From GWE2-42-39 sp034003625 (GTDB lineage: Bacteria > Bacteroidota > Bacteroidia > Bacteroidales > Prolixibacteraceae), in NCBI GenBank assembly GCA_034003625.1, contig JAVEYG010000023.1:1-64000 (forward strand): a DNA stretch of 64,000 nt. Reading direction: 5' to 3'. This document shows positions 44,799 through 54,686 of this stretch, one piece after another. Position 1 is the first letter of the stretch, and the number at the start of each line of letters is the position of its first letter. Under the pieces are notes generated by a model. That model had not been told where the DNA came from and made no database searches. It was given only the letters and a program-made list of their open reading frames with translations. A program made the position numbers and the translations under genes.

Positions 44799-44944
44799 AG
44801 AATAAAAAGCTAACGCTTTCTATATTTTCACTATCCGGATCATTATCCCGATAATATTGTAATCGTTCTATTTCCAACAAAGATAGTAAACATCCTTTAT
44901 CATTTTAATGGTATTATATTCTACTTGGTGCTGTTACTTGTCTT

Positions 44945-45772
44945 TCATTTGAGTTTAATATTTATTCTTCGGCGCAATACATCGATCAACCGGGCAAGAT
45001 ACTTGACAGGGTCAGACCTTTTTAACAATTGATCTTGTGTTTTGTAGATATTCTTTTGTAAATCAATATTAAATATCCATTCGAAGGCTTTGGCAATGTC
45101 TATAATAGTCGCTTTGCCGTGATTAACCGAACCTTCAAGATAGAGTGAATAAATGAGTTCCTGCAAATCGATTTTATCACCTGTCCATCGAAGCTTCAAT
45201 TTAGGGAAATTTTGCCCCTGAGGATGATCCAATTTTTCCATTTCGTCTTTGATATATTCGATCAGCATTTCATTCGACATGATCACAGAAAAGGTATGGT
45301 CATGCCAGGTGAAAAAGTCCTCGGCCATCATGGCTTGACTGTCCTTCAGTTCCAATGGTATTTCTTTAGCGTCACGTAAAAAGTATTTTTCATCCAGGTG
45401 GCTATGCCCGCACCGGTAATACTGGACTTTAATCTGTTGCTTCTTCATATACTTCTGGATCTTTTTCAACTCCCTCTGGAAATACTTCCTGAGGCTTTTC
45501 TGATCCAGTTCCAGCCGAACACTTTCAATATCAAAGACCGTCTGATAGTATATGAGTTTACTGCAAACAGACGGTTTGATCTTTTTGAAAAACATGATTT
45601 CCGATGCTTTATCGGGAAAACCCTTTTTAATCACCAGATCATGTAATCGATCCAGTGCCAATTTACAACAGCCGACAGCAAAATCAATTTGCTTCGGAAA
45701 TTCTTCCGGATTTTCACCTATCCCGGATAACTCATGTTCAAGCTCAGTGGCAATCTGACAATATGTTTTCAT
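44945..45772 (-). CDS. rteC: RteC-domain regulator of conjugative element excision
   Basis: 275 residues from the ATG at 45772. Helical throughout. The C-terminal third shows the RteC pattern (about 195-250; LKLRWTGDKIDLQELIYSLYLEGSVNHG, TIIDIAKAFEWIFNIDL) and a basic end. In CTnDOT, RteC activates the excision operon after induction through RteA/RteB. No rteA/rteB pair is nearby: the only histidine kinase in the element is the frameshifted one at 8.7-11.1 kb. It is a single gene. The 45779-46007 gap behind it shows no gene and no clear attachment site. Confidence 0.88.
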   Translation of the reverse strand: MKTYCQIATELEHELSGIGENPEEFPKQIDFAVGCCKLALDRLHDLVIKKGFPDKASEIMFFKKIKPSVCSKLIYYQTVFDIESVRLELDQKSLRKYFQRELKKIQKYMKKQQIKVQYYRCGHSHLDEKYFLRDAKEIPLELKDSQAMMAEDFFTWHDHTFSVIMSNEMLIEYIKDEMEKLDHPQGQNFPKLKLRWTGDKIDLQELIYSLYLEGSVNHGKATIIDIAKAFEWIFNIDLQKNIYKTQDQLLKRSDPVKYLARLIDVLRRRINIKLK

Positions 45773-46007
45773 GGTCAAAAAATTAAACTATGAATAAAAA
45801 ATATCTTGCCCTTTCCACGATTTGCAATTGTTCTTTATTTTTTCAGCCTAATTCCACCTAAAGCACACTTTATTATATGATAACGATCATTATTGTCTCA
45901 GGAAATTTTTCACTTGCTACTGATATGGCAAATGGTGAAAACACATTCTCTTTGCATGGAGGAAAAAAAATTTCAAAACGACATCTCAAATTGGAGGTTT
46001 TTTTGTA

Positions 46008-47435
46008 TCAACAAATTTTTACCACTCTTAAATTCATCAATCTACCTAGTTTTTTTATCTTTTCTGCTACATGCCCCACACCAATGGCACAATGGTGTGC
46101 CGGCCCCTGTTCCGACCACCGGTTCATAAATTCTTTGGCAGTGATTGAAAATTTATAGCGGCTGTTGGTGTTTCCAATTTCAAGTACGGGGCCCGGCACC
46201 GATTCACCTTCGGCCACCAAAAGGAAAATGTCATCTTTGCTTTCTACCACCGAAAGCAACGTCACCGGACCGTGTTTTACCGTCATCTGGATGGAAAGCC
46301 CTTTGCCGGGTTTTCCATGATAAACCGGAAGTGGAACCAGCTTCACCCGGCCTTCGGCAATGGCAAAATGAGCCGGCCCGTCGTGCCCCAGGTAAACCAC
46401 GTCATCGATAAAGTCCATCAGGTAGAATTCCGAAAAAGAACCTCCGGCACCGAATTCTGCCATAATTTTCATAGCCTGTGCATTCTTCACCTCGCACTCG
46501 CCGGCCACCGGAATGCTCTTGCCCGTGAGCAACGTATTTCCTGCAATAACTGAGGTGACAATGTTTTCATACTCATTTCCGGGTTCTCCCTCGTAATAAT
46601 AGGCCATTGCCCCCAGGTTATGGTTTTTTACAAGTTTGTCGAGCGCCACAGAGGTACGCGCTGCACGTTCAATTTCAGCAGGTTCGCATTCCGGGACTAC
46701 ATCAAAAGCAGTATTAAACTCTTCAATTTTGGCCTGAACTTCAACTTCGGTAACTTTATCCCGGTATTTTTTGAGTTCGCACATTTCGAGCATTTCGACG
46801 TGTGTGCCAAATGTAGCACTTTGTTTGGTAAGGTCGGTGTACACATCGAGCATCCCGCCATAATAACGGCCAAGCACGCCGAGCCGGTTGTTTCGCATGG
46901 CCACCGCTACCCGCGCAGCTTCGACCCATTCTTCAATTTCACACCAGGTTTTATCGTCGCCGGGAAAACCGGTTACAATATCGTACCGGATTCCCGCCCG
47001 GTTAAATACCCCGGCAATTTCCGGAACCGAGCAGGCCTGGCAGTGTTCCAGCCAAACACCGGTCATTTTTCCACGGTCGTTCAGTGCGTTAAATTTTTCG
47101 TAATCGAGTTGCGGAACAGGCTGCATATTCAGCAAAACGAAGGGCGCCTTTACTTTTTGCGCCACCGGCAAAACCGTGGACGACAGGGCATAAGTGGAAA
47201 TGTACAGAAATACCGCCTCCACATCTTCCGCCTTCAGCAAATCTGCCGCTTTCCCTGCCTTTTGCGGGTTGTCGACCATTCCGGCATCGACTACCGTTAC
47301 ATTAAAACTTTCAATCTTTTCTTTTATCTGGCGCTGGTACTTTTCCAGGTTTTCCAGTAAGCCCCCAAACTGGCCCCAGTAGGTATCGAGGCCGATGCCA
47401 AATAAACCGATGCGAATATTGTTTTTCTTTTCCAT
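46008..47435 (-). CDS. L-arabinose/L-fucose isomerase-family protein
   Basis: 475 residues of the AraA/FucI-like fold. N-terminal domain (about 8-160; IGLFGIGLDTYWGQFGGL, VFLYISTYALSSTVLPVAQ), then GRYYGGMLDVYTDLTKQSATFG (about 183-204). Candidate metal and substrate residues lie in YYYEGEPGNEYE (about 290-301), FGAGGSFSEFY, GHDGPAHF and SEQGPAHHCAIGVGH near the end. Such enzymes interconvert aldoses and ketoses; with a rhamnosidase in the same locus, rhamnose or arabinose from pectin is a sensible substrate, but this is not shown. It is cytoplasmic, last in the locus, and 230 bases after the GH106 gene. Confidence 0.8.
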   Translation of the reverse strand: MEKKNNIRIGLFGIGLDTYWGQFGGLLENLEKYQRQIKEKIESFNVTVVDAGMVDNPQKAGKAADLLKAEDVEAVFLYISTYALSSTVLPVAQKVKAPFVLLNMQPVPQLDYEKFNALNDRGKMTGVWLEHCQACSVPEIAGVFNRAGIRYDIVTGFPGDDKTWCEIEEWVEAARVAVAMRNNRLGVLGRYYGGMLDVYTDLTKQSATFGTHVEMLEMCELKKYRDKVTEVEVQAKIEEFNTAFDVVPECEPAEIERAARTSVALDKLVKNHNLGAMAYYYEGEPGNEYENIVTSVIAGNTLLTGKSIPVAGECEVKNAQAMKIMAEFGAGGSFSEFYLMDFIDDVVYLGHDGPAHFAIAEGRVKLVPLPVYHGKPGKGLSIQMTVKHGPVTLLSVVESKDDIFLLVAEGESVPGPVLEIGNTNSRYKFSITAKEFMNRWSEQGPAHHCAIGVGHVAEKIKKLGRLMNLRVVKIC

Positions 47436-47555
47436 TTTAAATTTTACATCGAAGTTCGGTTAAATATTTTTAATCTATTGTCATTTCTAATAAAATAAGG
47501 CTTACAGAAATATTGCGCTCCGCCGGAGCTTGCTTTTCTGCAAACTTGCATTTTA

Positions 47556-47617
47556 CTACAAATATGAACGCGGCGCTGCCGCTTAAAGGAGGCTGCAGCG
47601 CAGCAAAATATTTGTAG
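47556..47617. repeat. Hairpin in gap between GH106 and isomerase genes
   Basis: CTACAAATAT (47556-47565) pairs perfectly with ATATTTGTAG (47608-47617), and inside GCGCTGC pairs with GCAGCGC. It is neither a classical terminator nor coding. It resembles short palindromic intergenic repeats that are often scattered through Bacteroidota genomes. Confidence 0.45.
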
Positions 47618-47668
47618 CCAATTAGTTAAAATGTATTTCAAAGAAAGCTACGTAGTAGCGTAATCTTA

Positions 47669-50600
47669 TTAATCTTTTAGACACTCAACAGTCGCCGGCC
47701 CGAGCAACCCGGAAGGCTGTAACTGTTCGCCGGGTTGAATGTCATCAATCAGCCACCAGGCTTTTCGCCCGTTTTCCGGCAGGCTTTTTTCCTGGATCAA
47801 CCGGTTGCGCCAGAGGTTGGCCACCTCGATTTCAATGGTATTTTTCCCTTTTTTCAACAACCCTTTCGTATTTAAAAGATGTGGTTTGAGCCAGGTTCCC
47901 CCGATGGGTTCGCCGTTGAGCTTAACCCGCGAAACAACCTGCACATCGCCCAGGTTGAGATAAAGGGCATCGCCGGGTTCCACTTCGTCCATGTCAAATT
48001 CCTTTGTGTAAACCGCGCTCCCCGAATAGTACCGGATGCGTTCGTCGGGGTTTTCCGGCCAGTTGGCCAGCGAAGCGAAGGTGACCGGATTTCGGGGGCC
48101 TGTTGCCGTGTCCTCAAAGGCCACCTGCCAGGGGCCGTCCAGGGAAGCAACCACCTCCCGCTCCGGGAAATTGGAACGGTAGCCTTCCCTGATACTCCCT
48201 GCCGCCGGCTGTTCAGCAAACACGACAAAATAACTTTGGTAAGCAGATAATTTCAACGGCACCCGGATGTGGTTCCCGATGGTTTCAAATTCATTTAACG
48301 CACGTATCTCTCCTGTTAAGGGATTCCACAATTGCGGCTTTTTATTTTTTACCCTGAACGAGGGAGTGAAGGCTATTTCTTTTTCGCTTTGGTTGGTTAT
48401 AAAATAGATGTCACGGCTTTCCGCCGTCCTGTGCGTCCACAACACCGGATAATCACCCGAAAGGTCCACATCATTCTCAAGACCGGTTTGTGAGAAAACC
48501 TCTTCCAGTTCCAACCCGTTGAAAACCTTTCCCTTCCCGTAGTTCAGGGCTACCGGTTTGCCGTTGGCATCGCCCCAAAGTTTTTCCGCCCAGGCTCTCA
48601 CTTCCCGGTCGCATTCCGGGTAATTTTCCAGGCTGGGCGAACGCTCCGGGCGCGGGCCGTAAATGATGCCGCCCTCTTTTACCAGCTCTTCCAGCTTTTG
48701 AATCACTTCCGGGCGCATGGTTTTGAGCGGCGGCAAAATCATTATGCTGTAGCTCATCCCGTCGGGAAGGGTAAAACGGCCATCTTTGACCGTCAAACGG
48801 GTGAGGATGGTTTCCGCGTTGATGTAATCAAAAGAATACCCTTCGGGAAGGGGAGGTATTTGCGGGCCGTTCATAATGGGGGCGTCTTCCCCAATAAAAT
48901 AACACACATCGGCGGCATACTTGCCCTGTTGAAGCATCAACTGGCACCGGCGTATATAATCCGTCCAGCAGGAAGCGTATTTAAACCAGGTGTTGTGCCG
49001 GTTAAATTCGGTTCCGAACCAGGCATTCACACCGGGCTTCCGGTTATCGTCGGGCTGGTGGATGTAAACGTGGAGTACCAGGTGGTTTATCCCTTCGGTA
49101 AAACTCCAGTCGCCCCGCTGTTTCAGCAATGCCGGATGCCGCAAGAAAGCCTGTTGACTAGCTGTGAACGCCTCGCTGTAAACGGTCGGTTTTCCATAAA
49201 TATGGGCCGATGAAGAAGCGGCCTTGCATTCATATCCCGATCGTTCGTTCCAGAACTCCCCGCCTACCAGGTCCGACTGCCCGCCATATTTCAGAAATTC
49301 CGAAGGGAACCCCCAGTGGCCGTAGTTTTCCAGCCAGAGTTTCATGTGGTGTTCGTTGCTTATTTCCTTTAATCCGCCAACATATTCCTCAGCAATATCG
49401 TCGGCCACAGCACGGCGCAAATCCCACAGGAACCGCTCCGACTCCGCCACGCTGCCTACGATGCGGCCTGTCAGCGCCGGCAGGTAAGGGATGGGGTCGT
49501 AGCCGTATTTTTGCCTGAATTTTTCAGCGTAACCGTCTGTCCAGTTCTGGGAGCCTACCTCATAGCTGTCAATGACCACATATTTCATGGCTTCCTTGCT
49601 TGTATCCGGAACCCGTTTTAGCAACTCACCCACAAAATTTTCAAAGTGGGAAACCAGCTTTTCGCTGTCCATTTTATCCACCTCGTAACCGGTTCCCTGC
49701 GGGGCCGCCGGGTGGTTCTTCACACCGGTGGGGGTCATCCCGAAACGAAGGATGGTCCAGTCGCCTTCCGGTGCGTCCCATTCCAGCGTGCCGTCCGGGT
49801 GCAGCTTTTCGGAAAGATTTACAATCCCCTTACGGTTTACCATTAAGCCCGCGTCAACGGGAAAAGGCTGTTCTCCCCAGCTATAGCTGTTCCATTCGGG
49901 CAACGGCGTGGGGTGCATCTTGCCCAGTTGCTTTTCGACGTACTTTTCCAACACGGCATCTTCCGAAATAACAATTTCAGCCAGTCCCGTAACCGGGGCG
50001 TCGCTGAATGAACCGGTACTTTGGATATTGTCCAGCACAAGTGTGAACACGGAAGACTTTACCCCGGGCAGGGACAATGCAAGCGGCCCTTTCATCATTG
50101 GCCCCACCAGGTTACGAAAATTGCTCCGGTCGAAACGAAATTCCCGGACAAGCGAATCTTTCCCGGCGACGTGGGCATAAAGCCTGCCAGTGGCAAGGAT
50201 TGTTTCGAGCGGGTAAAGGAAGAGGCTGTTGGCTTCAATTTCTTCAGGAAAGGACAGTTCAATGTGATATGTTTTTTCCCCTGCGGCGAACATGATCCCT
50301 GTCGAAAAGTCACCGTCGGCCAATTTGTTTGCAGAAGCCAGCGCCGGAGAACTGCTGACTTTGGGGCGCAAGGGGTTTTCCCCGGTTTTAACCGAAGGAA
50401 AGGCCAGCACGGCGATATCCCGGAACAAGCTGTCGGGTTTGGGAAGGTTCACGGCAACTTTTCCGGGCCCTTTTACTTTTGTTTCGGAGCTGACAATATA
50501 CCGCATGGTTTTGTCCGCCGTGTTCCAGGGGCCGCCGCTCTGGCTCCAGCCCGGAGAATTAAATACCCCGATATCGATACCGATACGATGACCCTCGTTC

Positions 50601-50893
50601 ACGGCGTGGACCATACATTCCCACCAGGCATCGCTGAACAGCGGGACATTCCCGTCCTTTCCCGCAGGGTTGATGTTGCCAATCAATACCGTGCCCATGC
50701 CCGCTTCCTTCATCGCGAGCAGGTCTTTGGTGATCCCTTCCTTCGAGATATCGTCGTTGATCCAATAGTAATAGCACCACGGCTTGTCAACTGTTTCAGT
50801 CACATTGGTAAATTTTTGAGCTAAATCATCGGGCGTTTTGTTGCAGGAATTGAGCAAAATAAGCAGGAGTGAGAGTAAAATAATTGATTTCAT
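47669..50893 (-). CDS. GH106-type alpha-L-rhamnosidase, lipoprotein
   Basis: 1074 residues with a lipoprotein signal (lipobox LNSC at about 14-17). The GH106-like N-terminal pattern is clear: PWCYYYWINDDISKEGITKDL (about 38-58), AMKEAGMGTVLIGNI, and GIDIGVFNSPGWSQSGGPW (about 105-123). Later come ENYGHWGFPSEF and VYSEAFTAS of the barrel, and a C-terminal beta-sandwich (about 930-1060; YSGSAVYTKEFDMDEVEPGDALYL). It would remove terminal rhamnose from rhamnogalacturonan fragments in the periplasm or on the surface. It is 38 bases after the URO-D family gene on the same strand. Confidence 0.85.
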   Translation of the reverse strand: MKSIILLSLLLILLNSCNKTPDDLAQKFTNVTETVDKPWCYYYWINDDISKEGITKDLLAMKEAGMGTVLIGNINPAGKDGNVPLFSDAWWECMVHAVNEGHRIGIDIGVFNSPGWSQSGGPWNTADKTMRYIVSSETKVKGPGKVAVNLPKPDSLFRDIAVLAFPSVKTGENPLRPKVSSSPALASANKLADGDFSTGIMFAAGEKTYHIELSFPEEIEANSLFLYPLETILATGRLYAHVAGKDSLVREFRFDRSNFRNLVGPMMKGPLALSLPGVKSSVFTLVLDNIQSTGSFSDAPVTGLAEIVISEDAVLEKYVEKQLGKMHPTPLPEWNSYSWGEQPFPVDAGLMVNRKGIVNLSEKLHPDGTLEWDAPEGDWTILRFGMTPTGVKNHPAAPQGTGYEVDKMDSEKLVSHFENFVGELLKRVPDTSKEAMKYVVIDSYEVGSQNWTDGYAEKFRQKYGYDPIPYLPALTGRIVGSVAESERFLWDLRRAVADDIAEEYVGGLKEISNEHHMKLWLENYGHWGFPSEFLKYGGQSDLVGGEFWNERSGYECKAASSSAHIYGKPTVYSEAFTASQQAFLRHPALLKQRGDWSFTEGINHLVLHVYIHQPDDNRKPGVNAWFGTEFNRHNTWFKYASCWTDYIRRCQLMLQQGKYAADVCYFIGEDAPIMNGPQIPPLPEGYSFDYINAETILTRLTVKDGRFTLPDGMSYSIMILPPLKTMRPEVIQKLEELVKEGGIIYGPRPERSPSLENYPECDREVRAWAEKLWGDANGKPVALNYGKGKVFNGLELEEVFSQTGLENDVDLSGDYPVLWTHRTAESRDIYFITNQSEKEIAFTPSFRVKNKKPQLWNPLTGEIRALNEFETIGNHIRVPLKLSAYQSYFVVFAEQPAAGSIREGYRSNFPEREVVASLDGPWQVAFEDTATGPRNPVTFASLANWPENPDERIRYYSGSAVYTKEFDMDEVEPGDALYLNLGDVQVVSRVKLNGEPIGGTWLKPHLLNTKGLLKKGKNTIEIEVANLWRNRLIQEKSLPENGRKAWWLIDDIQPGEQLQPSGLLGPATVECLKD

Positions 50894-50931
50894 TTTTCGT
50901 GGTTTAAATTCTGGATAAAACGTTATCGTAT

Positions 50932-52032
50932 TTAGTAACGACCAAATTCTCTTGCAGCCCTGATCATTTCTTTCACCATCGTGGTATTTACATCAGCCTG
51001 GATGATATGGGCGGGCGCCAACAGGTATCCTCCGTTTTTCCCTAGTATTTCCGTTCGGTAGTTTATTTCCGTCCGGATTTGTTTAATATTACCGCCTGGC
51101 AGCAGGTTTTGTTGGTCGATTCCACCGAAAAAACAAATTTTATCGCCGTATTTCGCTTTAAGCTCTGCAGGATCCGAGCCGGGCACGTTGGGCTGGACCG
51201 GGTTATAAACATCGACACCGATTTCGATAAAATCGTCGATCAGCGGGGCCACCGCCCCATCCGAGTGCATAATGACGATAAGGTTGGCGTTTTCCTGCTT
51301 CAGTTTATCAATCATCCTTTTGTGGCGCCATTTAAACATTCTTCTCCAGTCGTCGGGCGAAATCAGCGTCGAGGTCTGGCTACCAAGATCCTCGCCCAGC
51401 CAAATCGCATCGACACCCGCTTTCACCAATTGGAGCGCTATCCTCAGGCTCCATTGCTCCACGCGGTCGTTCAGCTTTTCCACCCACGGTTCTTCCATCA
51501 TCATGGCCGTCAGGTATTTTTCCAACCCGGTGAGGTGCCATGCCAGTTCAAACAGTGTGATTTCCACATCCCCGATAACAAAAAAATCTTTTCTAAACCG
51601 ATCGATATCCCTTTTGGCCGTGTCAAACCTGCCGGGGGCATCCGGATTGGGGAACGCATATTTTTCAACTTCCTCTGCCGATTCCACTTCGCCCAACGGG
51701 CATTTTACCACTTCCACGTAAAGCGGGGTTGGCTTCATGTGCATACCAAACTCGTTTTTGGTAATATTCCCCTGAATCACCTCAGGCTGGTAATTTTTGG
51801 GTACCGTTCCCCCGACCACAACAACATCGCTCCCCAACTTTGTCCTGATTTCGTTGGCTGATATCCGGTAGGTCAGGTCCTCGTAATAAGAAAGTGCATA
51901 ATCCGGGACAATTCCCAATTCCCTGCCAAATGAGTCGATCAGTTGTTTGCACAGATCAAACTGGACAGGGACCCGGTCGGGTAAACCTCTCTTCTTTTTG
52001 AAAGCGCTTAAAACACGCTCTTTCGAATTCAT
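50932..52032 (-). CDS. Uroporphyrinogen decarboxylase-family protein (COG0407-like)
   Basis: 366 residues with the URO-D fold pattern: start NSKERVLSAFKKKRG and DRVPVQFDLCKQL (about 2-30), IWLGEDLGSQTSTLISPDDW (about 208-227), HSDGAVAPLIDDFIEIGVDVYNPVQP (about 255-280), FFGGIDQQNLLPGG and LLAPAHIIQADVN at the end. No other haem genes are nearby. Members outside haem synthesis include corrinoid-dependent methyltransferases, and such genes also turn up in carbohydrate loci. With pectin enzymes around it, a role in methyl-group handling is conceivable but not shown. Cytoplasmic. Confidence 0.8.
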   Translation of the reverse strand: MNSKERVLSAFKKKRGLPDRVPVQFDLCKQLIDSFGRELGIVPDYALSYYEDLTYRISANEIRTKLGSDVVVVGGTVPKNYQPEVIQGNITKNEFGMHMKPTPLYVEVVKCPLGEVESAEEVEKYAFPNPDAPGRFDTAKRDIDRFRKDFFVIGDVEITLFELAWHLTGLEKYLTAMMMEEPWVEKLNDRVEQWSLRIALQLVKAGVDAIWLGEDLGSQTSTLISPDDWRRMFKWRHKRMIDKLKQENANLIVIMHSDGAVAPLIDDFIEIGVDVYNPVQPNVPGSDPAELKAKYGDKICFFGGIDQQNLLPGGNIKQIRTEINYRTEILGKNGGYLLAPAHIIQADVNTTMVKEMIRAAREFGRY

Positions 52033-52129
52033 GATTCTGGTTTGAAGTATAATCTGGTAGGTTTTACTCTAGTCGAAAGTATATCCTGATTTTACAAATC
52101 TTATCATGTAATAGCAGTTAATTATTTGA

Positions 52130-53392
52130 TTATTCGTTATATTTTGCAGTCTCCACGGCATAAATGTCAGAATAACCGTCGAAGTTGGCCCTGAATATGA
52201 CCCATTTCCCATCTGGTGAAAAATGGACATTCGGCTCCGAAAGGAATCTACCATACGAGGTTCTGTAATTATGATTTTTCATGTTGACCAGACGCTCTGA
52301 ACGTAGAGAATCTTCTTCAGGATGGAACAGGTAAATCCACATTCCATCTCCTGCTTTAGCTACTTGTGTCGGATCACCTCCATCGCCTGCGAATAATTTT
52401 TGATCAGGAGAGATCGTATAATGGACAGACCACTCATTACGAGTTAATTTATAACGCTTTACTTCGTCGGTCAATACATTCACTCCGCTCAAATAGAATC
52501 TTTCTCCCTGGGGTATTTGTAAGTCAAACCAGATCCATTTCCCATCAGGACTAAAAAACTCGTGCCCGGCAATTTCATTTTCCATCGTCCGTTTATGCAT
52601 CAACCGGGGAAGATCTCCATTTATATTAATTGTCCATATCCGGTCGACTTGCGACCAGGGCCCTTCATGGGAAAACATAAGCAAGCCAGGATCTGTTGGC
52701 GAGAACTGAATATGGTTAAGCATAGCCTTTTCAGTATGTATTTTTTTAAATTCACCTGTTTTTATTTGGACTGTAAATAGAGAATGCGGCAGCTTTGCCT
52801 CATACAAGGCTACGAAACGCTCGCCTCTACTTAGATTCTGTTTTATGATTTTATCATAAATTTCAACATCCTTACGGGTTAAGAATTTTCCTGCCAATAA
52901 TGTTTCATCTGCATTGATTGAATTAATCTGGGCCTGAATACTGTCCGGGAAAACAAAAATTAGTTTTGTCTGAAGATTGTCCACATCGGTAGCAAACACA
53001 CTATCATTACACTGGTAATATACCTGACGCCCCTTTTTCCCCACAATTTCTATCAGGTCATCTGCAATTAAGCTTTTATCAGTAATTTGATTCATGTGGT
53101 ACGTCCCCATATCAACTGAAAAAAGCTGCATATTTTGGTCCGCTCTCCCATAGAAAATCATTTTTCCTTTCGCGCCATTTTGAGCCTCAAGAAAAGGATT
53201 GTTATGAAAGTAAAAACTATGTTTTTCCTTTCCATCTACTGTAAGGCGGACTACTTTGTGTCCAGTATCTTTGTCAATCCATTCCTGAGGCATTGGATGT
53301 AACGAACCGGTCTCAATAATTGGTAACTCTGAATTTTGTGAAGCTACTATTAATGAAATAAACAGACCTAAAAATAAAAATATTGTTTTCAT
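52130..53392 (-). CDS. Oligogalacturonate lyase (PL22), secreted
   Basis: 420 residues with a cleavable signal peptide (about 1-18, ending IVASQ). The beta-propeller-like repeats show the PL22 motifs: FSHEGPWSQVDRIW (about 238-251), MENEIAGHEFFSPDGKW (about 268-284), LTRNEWSVHYTISPDQ (about 317-332) and EPNVHFSPDGKWVIF (about 387-401). The histidines in these are the expected metal ligands. It would split short oligogalacturonides to unsaturated monomers. The nearest relative is its neighbour (53419-54663), with most motifs identical, so this is a tandem duplication. Confidence 0.88.
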   Translation of the reverse strand: MKTIFLFLGLFISLIVASQNSELPIIETGSLHPMPQEWIDKDTGHKVVRLTVDGKEKHSFYFHNNPFLEAQNGAKGKMIFYGRADQNMQLFSVDMGTYHMNQITDKSLIADDLIEIVGKKGRQVYYQCNDSVFATDVDNLQTKLIFVFPDSIQAQINSINADETLLAGKFLTRKDVEIYDKIIKQNLSRGERFVALYEAKLPHSLFTVQIKTGEFKKIHTEKAMLNHIQFSPTDPGLLMFSHEGPWSQVDRIWTININGDLPRLMHKRTMENEIAGHEFFSPDGKWIWFDLQIPQGERFYLSGVNVLTDEVKRYKLTRNEWSVHYTISPDQKLFAGDGGDPTQVAKAGDGMWIYLFHPEEDSLRSERLVNMKNHNYRTSYGRFLSEPNVHFSPDGKWVIFRANFDGYSDIYAVETAKYNE

Positions 53393-53418
53393 ATAATAAG
53401 ATTTTAATGTTCCATTTT

Positions 53419-54663
53419 TTACTTGTCAACTTCCACAGCATAGATGTCGGACTGACCTCCAAAGTTAGCCCTGAATATGACCCATTTCCCATCTGGTGAA
53501 AAATGAACATTTGGTTCCAACTTATAATTATGATGCTTCATGTTGACTAAACGTTCAGAACTAAGATGGTCACCAGCAGGACGGAACAAGTAAATCCACA
53601 TTCCATCACCTGCGTTGGCTACCTGTCCCGGATCACCACCATCGCCAGCGAACAATTGTTGGTCTGGAGAGATTGTATAATGGATAGACCACTCATTACG
53701 GGTCAATTTATAACGCTCTGTTTCGTTGGTTAACACATTCACTCCACTCAGGTAGAATGTTTCTCCTTGGGGCACTTGCAAATCAAACCATATCCATTTT
53801 CCATCGGGACTAAAAAACTCGTGCCCGGCAATTTCATTTTCCATCGTCCGTTTATGCATCAACCGGGGGAGGCCTTCATTAACATTAATTGTCCATATCC
53901 GGTCAACCTTAGACCAGAAACCTTCGTGACAAAACATAAGAAATTCAGGATCGATAGGTGAAAACTGAATATGAAAAAGCAGGTGATTTTCATTATGGAT
54001 TTTTTTAAATTCACCTGTTGTGATCTGGAGTGTAAAAAGAGAATACAACAGCTTTGCGTCTTCTATTGCAACTAACTCATCTGCAGTGTTGTCATATTCT
54101 TCCTTGATTCTGTCTAAAGTTTCAGCATCCTCTGAACTTAAAAATATTCCACCTAATAAAGTTTCATCTGCATTAATTGTAGTAACCTCGCCCCGGATAC
54201 TATCAGGGAAAACATAAAGCAATTCTGTTTGATGATTTTCGACATTGGTGGCAAATACACTATCATTGCACTGATAATATACCCGACTGCTTTTTTTCCC
54301 TACCATTTCGGCAGAAAGTCCACTGGAAATTATTCCTCTTTTATTAGTAATTTGATCGATTTTCTTCGTTATCAGATCAACTGAGAAAAGCTGCATGCCC
54401 TGATTTGTTTTTCCATGGAAGATCATTTTTTCGTTCGCGCCATCCCCAGCTGGAAGAAAAGGATTGTTATGAAAATAAAAACTAAGATTGTCGCCCAATC
54501 GGGGAGTGAGACGGATCACTTTATGCCCTGTATCCTTGTCTATCCACTCCCCAGGCATAGATTGAGAGGAGCCAGTTTCGATGGTCCCAATATCGGGTAA
54601 CTCCTTTTTACAGGCTACCATCAAATTTGCAACCACGCAAAAAAATAAAAAAATCTTTTTCAT
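53419..54663 (-). CDS. Oligogalacturonate lyase (PL22), lipoprotein paralogue
   Basis: 414 residues from MKKIFLFF; the frame is open 19 codons further, but the signal peptide starts here. It has a lipobox (LMVACKKE), unlike its neighbour, so it should be membrane-anchored. PL22 motifs: FCHEGFWSKVDRIW, MENEIAGHEFFSPDGKW, LTRNEWSIHYTISPDQ and EPNVHFSPDGKW. About nine residues present in the other copy (RTSYGRFLS region) are missing before the last motif. The pair probably acts on different pools of galacturonide. It is 23 bases after the GH105 gene. Confidence 0.88.
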   Translation of the reverse strand: MKKIFLFFCVVANLMVACKKELPDIGTIETGSSQSMPGEWIDKDTGHKVIRLTPRLGDNLSFYFHNNPFLPAGDGANEKMIFHGKTNQGMQLFSVDLITKKIDQITNKRGIISSGLSAEMVGKKSSRVYYQCNDSVFATNVENHQTELLYVFPDSIRGEVTTINADETLLGGIFLSSEDAETLDRIKEEYDNTADELVAIEDAKLLYSLFTLQITTGEFKKIHNENHLLFHIQFSPIDPEFLMFCHEGFWSKVDRIWTINVNEGLPRLMHKRTMENEIAGHEFFSPDGKWIWFDLQVPQGETFYLSGVNVLTNETERYKLTRNEWSIHYTISPDQQLFAGDGGDPGQVANAGDGMWIYLFRPAGDHLSSERLVNMKHHNYKLEPNVHFSPDGKWVIFRANFGGQSDIYAVEVDK

Positions 54664-54686
54664 ACGAATGAGCTGTTTCTGAATCA

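Noticed and set aside
44647..44880. 77-codon minus-strand frame over the long hairpin
   Set aside because: Most of it is a translation of the hairpin arms; start and neighbours give no support for a gene.
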